Assembly (NCBI GenBank): GCA_002794785.1
Contig: NBBA01000001.1
Location: 4,092,001 to 4,156,000, forward strand
Direction: 5' to 3'
Source: Coniferiporia sulphurascens
Lineage: Eukaryota > Basidiomycota > Agaricomycetes > Hymenochaetales > Hymenochaetaceae
Length of the DNA: 64,000 nt
Shown piece after piece: positions 33,572 through 44,100 of this stretch. A model generated the notes under the pieces. It saw only the letters and a list, made by a program, of their open reading frames with translations, made no database searches and was not told where the DNA came from. The translations under genes were made by a program, and so were the position numbers. Position 1 is the stretch's first letter, and every line of letters begins with the position of its first letter.

Positions 33572-33824
33572 GTATGTTCGTTAGGATAGAAGAAGAAAAT
33601 AACAGACATTGGAGAAAGCAAACAAAGAAACTTACAGAGAAAGGCATTGGCGAAAACCGGTTGTCCTCGGTCGAGACGCTTGGAGCTGAGCGCTGCGATA
33701 GACGCCCGTGATCACGTGGTTCAGGCACGGCAACGCGTCTGCTCGACGCAGACTCGGATTCTAGTCATTACGACTCCTGCCAGTACCGATCTTTATTCCC
33801 TCCTCCCCATAAAGGACAGCAAGT

Positions 33825-35093
33825 ATGCCTCCCTGGAATCCTTCAAAGACCAAGGTCAGGGCCACTCTACTGATGTGTAAATAGTCACTATGCTTATTGT
33901 TATGTCGGCAGGTCCAACTCCGGTGCGATATGATTGGTTCCATGAAATACGTAGGCGGCGAAGTTGATTTGTGCCATATTGCGCCCTAGAATTGCCGTGC
34001 ATCGCCTTAGGCTCTTGCAGGGTCAGAAGGAGGCTCAAGCGAAGGCGTCTCGGAGGGACATCGCAGCACTTTTAGAGCAGCGGAAGATCGAGAAGGCGCG
34101 GGTCAAGGTCGAGAGCAGTGCGTCTAATGGTCCAAATGGCGTGCTCAATGGTTCGAGAACTGCTGAAACAGTTTCCCGCGCCAGTAATCAGCGAAGACAT
34201 CCATGTTGAGCTTCTGGAACTGCTCGAGTTGTACTGTGAACTCCTGATTGCTCGCTTTGGATTGCTGGAGCAGAAGTAAAACTCCTCTCATTAATCACCA
34301 TATACTCGCTGAGATCTCGCCTCAGCTCGAGGGAACCTGACCCGGGAATCAGCGAAGGAGTCTGTAGCATTATCTACGCCGCCCCTCGTACAGAGCTTAA
34401 AGGTGAACCCAAATGAATTAATCAATCGAGCGACCACTCCTACGCCCTTATTCGGGGGTTTGCTCTGCTGATGTGCTCCTAGTTGTACTGATCGAATGTT
34501 CTTTTCCAGAACTGCATGTGCTGCGCGATTTCCTGATGCACAAATATGGTCGTGAGTTCTCCATCGCGGTGATGGAGAACAAAGACGACTGTGTGAGCGA
34601 AAGAGTGAGAGCTTCTGTACATGTAATCCTTATCGTCGGTCTGACCTGTAATGGCAACGCCCAGGTGACGAAGAAGCTGGAATACAAGACGCCGCCACAG
34701 GAACTAGTAGATGCGTATCTTGGAGAAATTGCCAAGGGGTATGGTGTTGCCTGGACTCCGGAACCAAAAGACGACGATTCCGACGGCGGCGGCGATCTTA
34801 AGGTCTGTATAACTAGCCTGAATGAAGCAATTTCTCACTACTGATATACTCTCTAGGAACCTGTACCGTCCCGAGTCCCCGAACTTCCTCTCCCAGCCGA
34901 AGGAAAGTCCGTTGCGGATGAAGGTCTCCTCAAGCTACCAAACATACCGCCTACAGAAGACTCAGAAAAACCCAGCCTTGTATCCCGAAGCACGGGAAGC
35001 AAACCACCACCCAGTGAATCCCCACGTCCAAAGAGTCATGATGATGAGCTGGCGGCGCTTGCAAAACGCTTTGAGGCGTTGAGGGGGAGATAG
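33825..35093 (+). CDS. IST1: IST1-like ESCRT-III regulator
   Basis: Eight exons (33825-33854, 33912-33922, 33990-34117, 34185-34275, 34326-34402, 34510-34604, 34665-34802, 34857-35093) encode 268 aa. The start MPPWNPSKTK-VQLR-IAVHRLRLLQ, then KEAQAKASRRDIAALLE, IISEDIHVELLELLELYCEL and ELHVLRDFLMHKYGREFSIA are hallmark IST1 helices. VDAYLGEIAKGYGVAW ends the Ist1 domain. The tail is acidic and proline-rich and finishes DDELAALAKRFEALRGR, a MIT-interacting-motif-like helix. IST1 binds ESCRT-III (Did2/CHMP1) and Vps4 and controls endosomal sorting. Exon 2 is only 11 nt, yet both flanking introns are canonical and the exon supplies the VQLR of the family. A retroposon lies about 250 bp upstream of the ATG. 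Confidence 0.93.
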
Positions 35094-37699
35094 TGGGTAA
35101 ACTTTCCCGGATGAGTCAATGTATGTACGTTGAAGCTGTGTTTCCTGGCACCAGAGGCGGGCGTGTACAATTTCATTCAATAACTTGTAGTTGTGCTATA
35201 CAACAGATGTATTCTTAGGGCGGCTCGCCCCGGTGTTCCGTATCCAATATCCCGGAAATAATCTGCTAATTGCAGGCTTCTCTCCTTCTCAAGCGTGTCG
35301 TCAAGCATTACCCGAACGGATTAGCCTCTTGTCATAATGTGCAAATCACCGAAACTATTATACAGTGGACCACGCTTCCTTCGAAGTCCTAGGTACATGT
35401 AGTTCATTGTATCCTTATCGTGAAAATACGTTACGACTTTTAATGATCACCCGTGCGCGTGTTTAAGGGCCAGCCTGCAACTGGCTAATGGAGTGCTAAA
35501 CCCATTACGGTAGGCCAAGCCAGATCTGCAATACGCTATGAAACTAGCGCAGATACGACTAGTGGCCGGCGGCGGCAAGGACGGAGACGACAATGAGATG
35601 GGAGTCGATACAAGAACGCGAGGAGGGGAATGGAAGTGCGGGAGTAAGCCGACTAAAAGACAGGTGTGCGGTCCAAACTGTACTCAGGAAAAGAGGTAGG
35701 CGATACGGCGAGATATTCACAAGGCATGAGTCGATGAATGCTTAAATAAACAGGCGAGAGCTGGCCGCAGGTGGTCAGTTGATCAATATACGAATGCATA
35801 AGAATAGGGACATCCTAGTCCCTCTAAAAGGGCCAAAGAAGTACAGTCCACCTTACGCAGACATCATAAGTCTCCCGTCCACCGTTCAAACGACTCTATC
35901 GGCTTCTCATACATAATTTTTTTGCGATGCGCTATTTGAGGTTGCTGACCTCGCGTGCGCGTGTGAACCTAGGGACGAGTGATGCAAGATTGAGTCTAGT
36001 ACGTCCAGGAAGCTGAAGCGGATTTATTAAAAAGTGAGTGATGTGGAGCCATGAAATAGAGACTAGATACATGTCCCACTCTGCCCGTGGCCATGTTTGG
36101 GTCACTAAGAAAAGAGGAGAAGGATTGAGAGGTGAGCCCATTCTTCTTCGGGAAGTCAGCGGGGATAAAAAACGAAAACTCTTCCCAGCTGTGTAAGTTA
36201 TTTCCATTGCATCTCCCCACGGCTTTGGCTAGTAGGCATATCCAGTCGCTGCGTGTCTTCAAGTTCAGGCCGCATCCGAGTATCTCGGAGCCCCGACGCC
36301 AGGTTCAGGTTCCCGAGGCAAATGTCCCTCCGAAAAGCCGCCGAGTCCTCAGCCCCTTTCACTTCCAGTTCTGCACACGCACAGCCTATCCTCATGTAAT
36401 GTAAACGCCCCATGCTTCTGTCTTCGAAGAGCTAAGGACAAGGCATGCCGGCGCCAACCGCGGACTAGGACAGGTTCACCGAGACCAATGAAATGTCTTT
36501 GCCTAAAATGGGTTCAATGATCGACGCAGGATCAGAAACGATCGGCGTTGCTGCCGTTCCTATGAAGGCCTCTCCCGTTGTTTGGACCAGCAAATGCGAC
36601 GTCGGATTTCCGGAGTCCAACTATTGGCTTTGCACGACTCGATAGGTCCACATTGGGATCCGTGTGCACGCCGCTGGGAAAAGGTAGGTGTTCTTTTACA
36701 AGAAGAGACTCTGTGCCACCTCTAAGCCCGCCATCGATTTGTGCTGAACGCTCTACTCGTATAGGCATAGACCTGGGCAATCGGACACCTTCCATAGGAT
36801 GTGGAGTTACTTGGGCAGTGAGGGCAGTGATCTTCGGACGTTCACATACGGCACGCAGATTCCCGTGAATAGTCGTACAAGGACCTTATGCGAATAGTTG
36901 ACGCACAGCCCGGTCAACCGGGTTTTGTGGATGACAATTACTGCCAGTACTGTGGCCTGGGAGAACATTATTGTCGAAATACACGAGGTGAGTCATTGTA
37001 CTGTACTCATTGGAGCAGACAACAACAACATTGCAAATGGAGCTCTCACAGAGTCGTTGCTGAATAATGGCGAAACCACGAAAGTCAGCAGATTGACGAT
37101 AATCAGGAAGAACATCCTCGGGATGGCTGGATCCACTGAAGGACTTGAGCTTACGCAAGTTTCCAACCAGCCCGGGCCAATGTCGGCTCGAGGCAGACGG
37201 ATGGGGAACCAGCAGCGCTCGCCAGTGGCCATACATCCGCACCCGGATCGGAGAAGGGCAAGCGCAAACATTCGTTTGAGCCCATGCCTATGACAGTAGA
37301 GCACCTAGAAGAAAGAAGGGCGAGAGACCGGGGTGCGTCGGAGACAACAAGTTCAGGAAGGACCCGGCATCCTCGAGAAGGGAATTGAGTTGGAAGTATC
37401 AGTTGAAAGTCGTCGGAAGAAAGAGCAGGCTGTGGAGGGAAGACGAAGATTAATACCCGGTAAGTAAGTACTGTACAAGGCGGAAAGGGGTGGCGACCGT
37501 TAAAGCCAGGCTGCCGAATGTAGCGTGGGAGTCAACGGACCGGAGATCACCTCCGACGCCGAACGCGGCGCCGCGTCTGCGAGATCGACATAAAGCAATC
37601 CGAATTTATATTATATTATTTATCTATCGTTTCACGTATATAAAGCTGATGGCCCGCAAGCCTTTACCTCAACAGTGCCGTTGCTTTTCCCCTATTCGC
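35094..37699. other. 2.6-kb gap between IST1 and methyltransferase
   Basis: Several open frames of 80-130 codons exist on both strands (for example 36578-36868 and 36898-37293 plus, 36532-36795 minus), but they overlap each other and have no family motif. A plus-strand stretch at about 36910-36990 can be read as DDNYCQYCGLGEHYC, vaguely zinc-finger-like and without continuation. I call no gene. Confidence 0.4.
37637..37644 (+). promoter_or_regulatory. TATA box of methyltransferase gene
   Basis: TATATAAA lies 56-63 bp before the ATG at 37700. A transcription start 25-35 bp downstream would fall after the more upstream ATG at 37649, so the box favours the start at 37700. Confidence 0.65.
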
Positions 37700-39438
37700 A
37701 TGTCCGCCCTCCATCTCCTCCTCGACCCTTCCCATAACACGAGTACTACTAGTCCTCCCGCGGCGGGGAGGCCTATTCAATCTTACGTGTCCGACCGCGC
37801 TGACGTCGAACCAGATATCCTTCAGCGGGTGGCCGACCTTTCCTTGTCTCCTGTTCTCGCTCCTTCGCCAGACGATGAAGACGAGTCGCACAGCAGCTCA
37901 GCCAGCGACCCTGCGAGCTCCTTCGTGTCCCTGCCTACTAGTCCCTTCTCCGGCGCCGGCAGCATCACTTCCTTCGACTATGGGGGAAATCCAGATGATG
38001 TCATCTCGGACAGCGAATTATCCCTTTCCCCTGCACCATCCTTGTATTCGTTGACAGACTCTTTAAGAGAGCAATCAATTCGTCTAGAGTACGGGCGTGG
38101 AGTAAATACTCATTCCGAAATATACAAGATAGCGGCGGATGAGGAGGAGGCTGAGCGTTTGAGTGAGTACCTTATCTTCGTGTATTTGCGTTGTAAATGC
38201 TGGAGTTTGGCCGCAGACAGGCAGCATAGAATCTATCAGGAGCTGATGGGAGGCTATGCCCCTCCTTTAAAGGAAGTGTTAACTGGTGCCGGCAACTCTT
38301 CCAAAGCATGCCTTGATATAGGTTGTGGCTCGGGAGCGTGGTTAGTTCGGCGGATACACCATACAAGACCAGGAGAACTAACCAAAAATATTTATAGGAT
38401 ATTGGATATAGCCCGCGAGTTCCCCGATGTGTCTTGCACAGCAGTAGACTTGGCCCCACTCCCTGCAATGTAAGTATGTTGCCTGCTCCATCCTTTCACC
38501 CATCCCTACTTTGCTGACTCATTTTACATCTTCCATTCTTCATTTTTTAGGACTCGAATCCCCCCCAACCTTCGCTTCGAGATCGATGATGTAAACCTTG
38601 GACTTGAGCATTTCGCGGGCGACTTTGACGTCGTTCACGTACGGCTTGTCTCCACGGGGATTAAGGACTACTACCGCCTCATTGACGATGCCGCAATGGC
38701 ACTCCGCCCGCGTGGGCTTGCAGACTTCACGGAGTGTGACTTCCGTGTGTACGACTTAAAAAGGCGGCTGATTGTACCAACAACACAAGAAGTCTGGGGC
38801 AAGTTTGACCCTCCAGAAGGCTGGATTGGAACCGGCATGGCACGCTGCGGAGGGAGTTCTGCCGGTCGCGGACCAAAAGCTCACGCCAATGCGCTTACGT
38901 CCGCTCCAAGTCCCTTCCTTGCCCGTTATGCAACCCTTGCCGGTCAGGCCGTCCGAAAACGTGGTGGGCATCTTGACGCTGCTGCGCTGCTGCACCGTTG
39001 GATATCCGAACACCGCGCATACGAAGACGTCGTGTATCGGGAATTCTGGATGCCCGCGGCGCCGTGGATGGGGGACAAGGAGGTACAAAAGCTCCCTGAA
39101 TTCAGCAGGCTATCGAACGAAGAGCTTGAAAACATGTGTCGGATAGGAAACGAACTCGGGAAAAATATCATTGTTTGTGTCCGGTTTATTGAATTACAAT
39201 GCGCACTATTCTCACATAGGCTGCTTCTATGCAGGATTTTATGCGGTCTGCTCGTCCCCTTTTACTTTCTACAGGTGTCCCTGAACCGGTTGTCAATTAC
39301 CTTGAAGATGGTACTGCTCGTGAAATAAAGGAGGCCCGGATTCCGATGTACTTCCGTGTACAAAACGTGTATGCGCGTAAAAAGGGCGAGACATTGTTTC
39401 CGGAGCCAACACCGGAGCCAAATGGTGAAAGAACCTAA
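37700..39438 (+). CDS. SAM-dependent methyltransferase
   Basis: Exons 37700-38162, 38217-38340, 38398-38469, 38551-39172 and 39235-39438 encode 494 aa. A Ser/Pro/Asp-rich leader of about 130 residues is followed by LEYGRGVNTHSEIYKIAADEEEAERL and then, across intron 1, NRQHRIYQELMGG. Motif I, the AdoMet-binding loop, is CLDIGCGSGAW, finished across intron 2 as ILDIAREFPDVSCTAVDLAP (motif II acidic end). EIDDVNLGLEHFAGDFDVVHVRLVSTGI is the motif III-IV region. This is the class I fold of the large fungal LaeA/UMTA-like family; the acceptor substrate cannot be predicted. The TATA box fixes the start. Intron 1 (54 nt) is a multiple of three without stops. Confidence 0.87.
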
Positions 39439-41118
39439 AGTCCCTGCATCGATTTTACCCCCGATTTCCTCGCATCTTATGTTACTCCTTGACTTTGCAT
39501 GTGCACATTGCTCGCGTCTGCTAATCTCTTCTGTTCTCCATTCGGCTGTCATTTGTCCCGCTGTCACTTTGCAAACGTGAACTCGGTATCTCTTTATCTC
39601 AATCTGAACACTCCTTCTGGCGCCGGCAAGTATTAACGCCTTGCCCCACTATGAAATCATAACCTTCACGTCCATGTACGGTATCAGATTAGTCCTATTC
39701 TGGTCAATTGCAATTATTGTAATATTCTGATTTATCGTTTAAGCGTCGCGTGGCTCCATCGAACAGAGTAGTGCCATCGAAAGAAGCGAGAAACTCGTTG
39801 TGATTGAGTAAAATAGTTTCAAGTATCGGGCGTCGGCGGAGAGAAGCGGAAGGTTCCTGTTAACGCCTTTTTTTTTCTCGTTCTCATCCAATTCTAGCCT
39901 CGGGATATCCGGAGGCCTTAGGGAACGAGGTAAAGCTGTACGGCAATCGGCAAATACCGGAAAATCAAAATCATAACCTGAGAAAAGAAGGTGAATGAAA
40001 TGGAATGAAAAGAAGAGGAGAAGAAGGAAAACTCCCGTTTGCCCTTAGCTACGGCTCGGGCAACTGCGAGCTTGCCTGCCGGAGTATCGCTGTGGGCCCG
40101 GACTTATATCTAACAATATCCGCAGGCAGATATGGAAGCGCTATCGCCCTACCATGTAAACCGGAAACGCAAGCTCCAAGTACCGACGGGCCTTCCAAGT
40201 TGGTGAACTTGAATACGTAAATTTCTTAACTGAACACATTTTACAAGCCAGAAATCCAGCCTGCAAATCCCCCATAAAATACCCGTTTGTATGCCCGCAA
40301 TTCTGAGCTTATTTCCCGGTATTGCGTCCGTGGCCGCCAGCACCGTCGCGGCTAGTAGTTGACGCAGCTCGCTAGCAGAGATAGCGTCGATCGCCAGCAT
40401 AAAAAAATGACGCTTCAGTTGCTTACGTTAGAAGATCCTGAGAAATCTTTTTCTTTGGGGAATCTGTGGACACACAAATTCCCGGACCGTGGCTCTACAG
40501 CTCACCGGACACACGCAAAGTGAAAGATGATACAGCTCGTTGAATTAATTCAGGACAGATCTTGAGTTCAAATTTAGGTGAAACTCGGTCTGTAGGCCTC
40601 GAGTATATTTATCGCCCAGCGGCCCTCTCCTTGTGCTTTCCTATGGCTCACACGGTCCGTCATTCATCATTTATGATACAGTACTTTTATTCAGTCGCTA
40701 AATACTTGCACCGCGGAAACTGCGCTGCTGAAATTTAGCATATCTTGGCACACTGTAGCCCCTCACTTTGTCAATGGATCCTTTTCAGGAACCGATGGCA
40801 AGAGCGGGACGTCGGATCTGGGCGTCCCGGAACAGCATGGTAGGAGCCACGAAACTGCACAGTATGAGAGGGTCCGCCTTTATTCAGAAGTACACACAGC
40901 AACAGGAAAATATTGGATACAAATATAGAATTGAAGTATGAGGAAAGCGTCACAAAGCACAAATGAGATGAAAAAGAAAAGCAGAAACTGATCGCGGAAA
41001 CGTAGCGGAATACGCGAGAAGCGCAGCAAGTAGGAAAAAGATAAGCAAAGAAATGCGCGATGCCGTCACAAGCCTACGAATATAAACCGGGCCTCGCGGG
41101 GTCAAAACCATCGAGTGA
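39439..41118. other. Convergent intergenic region, 1.7 kb
   Basis: It lies between the methyltransferase stop (plus) and the TAF2 stop (minus). The sequence is AT-rich with scattered short frames. No gene, RNA gene or repeat was recognised. Confidence 0.45.
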
Positions 41119-44100
41119 CTAAGTAAGCTTGACCTTCTTTAAAGTCGGCTGGCTCGACCCTGCCCTTGGGTCGTTTGTCGCCGAGCGTTTCCTGTTTGGT
41201 GTCTGGAGCTGGGAGCGCAGCCGAGCCACCTCCTCATGCACCTTGCTCTGCAAGCGGGCTGCTATTTGCCCGACCTCACTCTCGAGCCCGTTGAATTTGA
41301 TCGCGTTGTGGATCATCAACTCCATGTCCGCCTCCCACGCGTCGATAGTTTCGTACCTGTCCGCATCAAGCTTGTTGCGGATAGTCCGTAAGTCGCGCGC
41401 ATCCCGTCTGGGAATTATGTCGTGGTACATAGGTATACCGAGAGCAACGGGGTCAACGGGGTCAAAAAAGACAAACCAGCTATGCCAAATGACGATGAGA
41501 CCTCTTCCTTGGTTAGAAAATCCGGAAAGACTTACGCGACGTCTGAAGCGAACTTGGTCATGATAGCCTGGAGGTTCCTCTTCTCCTGGAAGGACAGTTT
41601 CTTCTCCTTGACCTTAGCCCATTCTTTTTTGAAAGCTTTTTCCACAATATCGGCACAAATGGTAGGATCGGTCGTTGGAGGGTTGAATTGCCGACAGTTC
41701 GCAAATATCAGTCCTACATCACTTGCGAACTCTTCCATAGTCGTGTAGGCGTTCTTGTCAAGACGAGACTTCATAGTCCCAAAGTCCATAGGCTTCTTAA
41801 TCTCGTCGTAGTATCTGTACAATCAATAAGAGATCAGTCGGGGTAAATTAATTGTGCCCTTCATGCTCACGTTGGGCAACCATCTAACTGGGGATCGACG
41901 GGACGAGCAAAAATTATAGCCTGCGGGATCTTCATGAGGGTCTTGAGTATGTCGCGACACTTCTTCTCGTTGAGAGGCGTGGGTAAGGTAGGTGTCGAAG
42001 ACGACTTCTTCGACTTCGACGGCGTAGATGAGGATGCTTGTGATGGAGAAGGGGCAGAGCCCTCTTTCTCCTTTCCCTTAGCAGAGGGGGAAGGCTGCAA
42101 GGGTTTCTCCACTGGCTTCTTTGCTTTCGGTTGACTCGGAACAGGTTTACGTATCGGCGGTGTAGCTACGGGGGGCGGAGCTGGCGCAGGTGAGTGGTGG
42201 GATGGCGCGGGCGAATGATGCTTCTCCGGTTCCGCGCGCCGCTCAGGCACAGGCACAGGCAAGTCGCTCGCAAGGCTAAGAAGCTCATCGTCTGCGTCAA
42301 GCTCGACGACCTTACGTGGCTTTGAGCTCGACGCCTTGGCGGGCGACTTCCCTAATTCCTCCATGGCGATGACTTCCTGCAAAAGATCGTGGGATCCATC
42401 ATCGATATAAGGTGGAGGGGGCATATCGGTAGCCTTCGGTTTGCGCTGTTTCATGAGCGGTTTGGGCTTCATAGGTGGTTTCGAGCCCTCCGCGTTCCCT
42501 GTCGGTGGTTGACTGGGACCAAGCTTCAGTTTTAATCTCGGAGCAGGGGCGGGGGCGGGAGGAGTAGGCGCGGGGACAGGAATGGGTGTCTCTTTAACCG
42601 GCTTAGACAGGACAGGAGAAGGCAAAGAAGGATGAGGATGCGGAGGCAGGAGAGGGATCGCAGGTTCGAGTTTAGGTGCAGCCTTTTCTGCCGATTCAAC
42701 AGTCGTAACAATCTTCGCCCATACTGAGAAACGGTATAAGTATCAGAGGATGTATTAATTATAATAAAAGACGAGACTGACGCTTGTCAAAATGACTTTC
42801 GAGGGCGACAGACTCATTATGAGCATACGTGTTTGGCGAATTGTACGTCCTGCAGTTTTGAATCAAGAGTCGGAAGTCGGCCTCAAACTCTTGTCGGTTC
42901 TTATACAGGCCATTCTGGAGCTTAGCACCCATTGTCTGCAAATCCATCGGTGTTTTAATGACTTCAAAGTAACTATAAACGCATTGTGAGGAAGAAACCC
43001 TTGGAATAGTTAACGAATAAGACTAACTTGGGTGCTTTGTCCCGAATAGGGTCGACAGGCTGCAAAAAAATTGCAGCATGCTTGAACGAGCTCAGACGCT
43101 TGAGCGCAGTTTGGCATGCTTTCAAGTCCGAAACACTCATCCCCTTCGTTTGGGCCTTTGGCACGGGCCTGTCCTTCTTCTTGAATGGCGGGACCGGTTT
43201 AGCAATTATGGGCGGTGGCGGCGGCTTGAATTCCGGGCGAGGCTTTGGAGTAGAAGCTTCGGGAGTTTCTGAGGGGTGGGGAATAGCAGGAAGCGTAGCA
43301 CGCAGCTTCAAGGGAGTGGACGGAGCAGATATAGGAGTAGATGCAGCAGACGGAAGGAGGAGGCTTCCTTTCCGTGGACCAATCTTAATATGTTGCTTCG
43401 CAGGTTTGGGCGCGACCTTAGTACCAGCAAGGGGGGGCAAGGGTAAAAGAGGGGGAATCTCGGTCGCCGGTGTCGGGGGTAAACGGACTGTAACCTTAGG
43501 CAGTGGCTCTTCGTTCCCACGTATGGCTAGGTCTGCCAGCTTGAGCATACACCATCGCACCTCATAGTCTGCGTGAGGATCTCTAGCGTTTAGAGAATTT
43601 GGTTAGCCGAGTTTACACTACGATAGGAAACAAGACGTACAGGATCACTGGCATGACACATTCACGCAAGACCTCACTCTTTCCGACCTCTTTGTCCTTC
43701 CGCAGTGCACGAATCATTAGCTCCGTCTCTGTCTTCTTGCTCTCCTTTGCCCTGTCTGGCACTGACCCATCTTCTTCAATAAGGAGAGACTCCGACTCCT
43801 TCGAAGCTTGTTTGATCTCTCCAATCGTCGCAAGCACCGCCAGACTCTCGCATACATTACGCGCAACATGCCTGCGGACCATTCGCGATGGATCGTTCGC
43901 GATAATGGCGAAGATATAACGCATGATCTTGGGCGTGTACCACTTCGTTAAGAAGAGGCCATCGAACCCGGCCAATCGCACTTGCGTCGCGTTTCCTTCG
44001 CGAGTCGAGGTAAGGAAGACCTTTGGATCACTCGGGACGAGGTTGGCCATTGCAAGCATAACGTTAAACTGGTAAATAGATTCATTAGCTGTGCTTCCTT

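Larger units (their letters stand above)
31846..33824. other. Gap between LAM gene and IST1, occupied by a retroposed insertion
   Basis: It holds the 3' flank of the sterol-transfer gene, the insertion at 32726-33557 with its duplicated target site, and the IST1 promoter. No standard protein gene is seen outside the insertion. Confidence 0.55.

Noticed and set aside
36898..37293. 131-codon plus frame and a zinc-finger-like CQYCGLGEHYC reading in another frame
   Set aside because: Cysteine spacing does not fit a known finger and neither reading extends or splices convincingly.
37490..37699. Extended N-terminus of the methyltransferase from 37490 or 37649
   Set aside because: A TATA box at 37637-37644 places transcription start after these codons.
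43028..43567. 179-codon plus-strand frame, glycine-rich
   Set aside because: It mirrors the proline-rich TAF2 linker on the other strand, and the minus frame is confirmed by splice phases and bromodomains.
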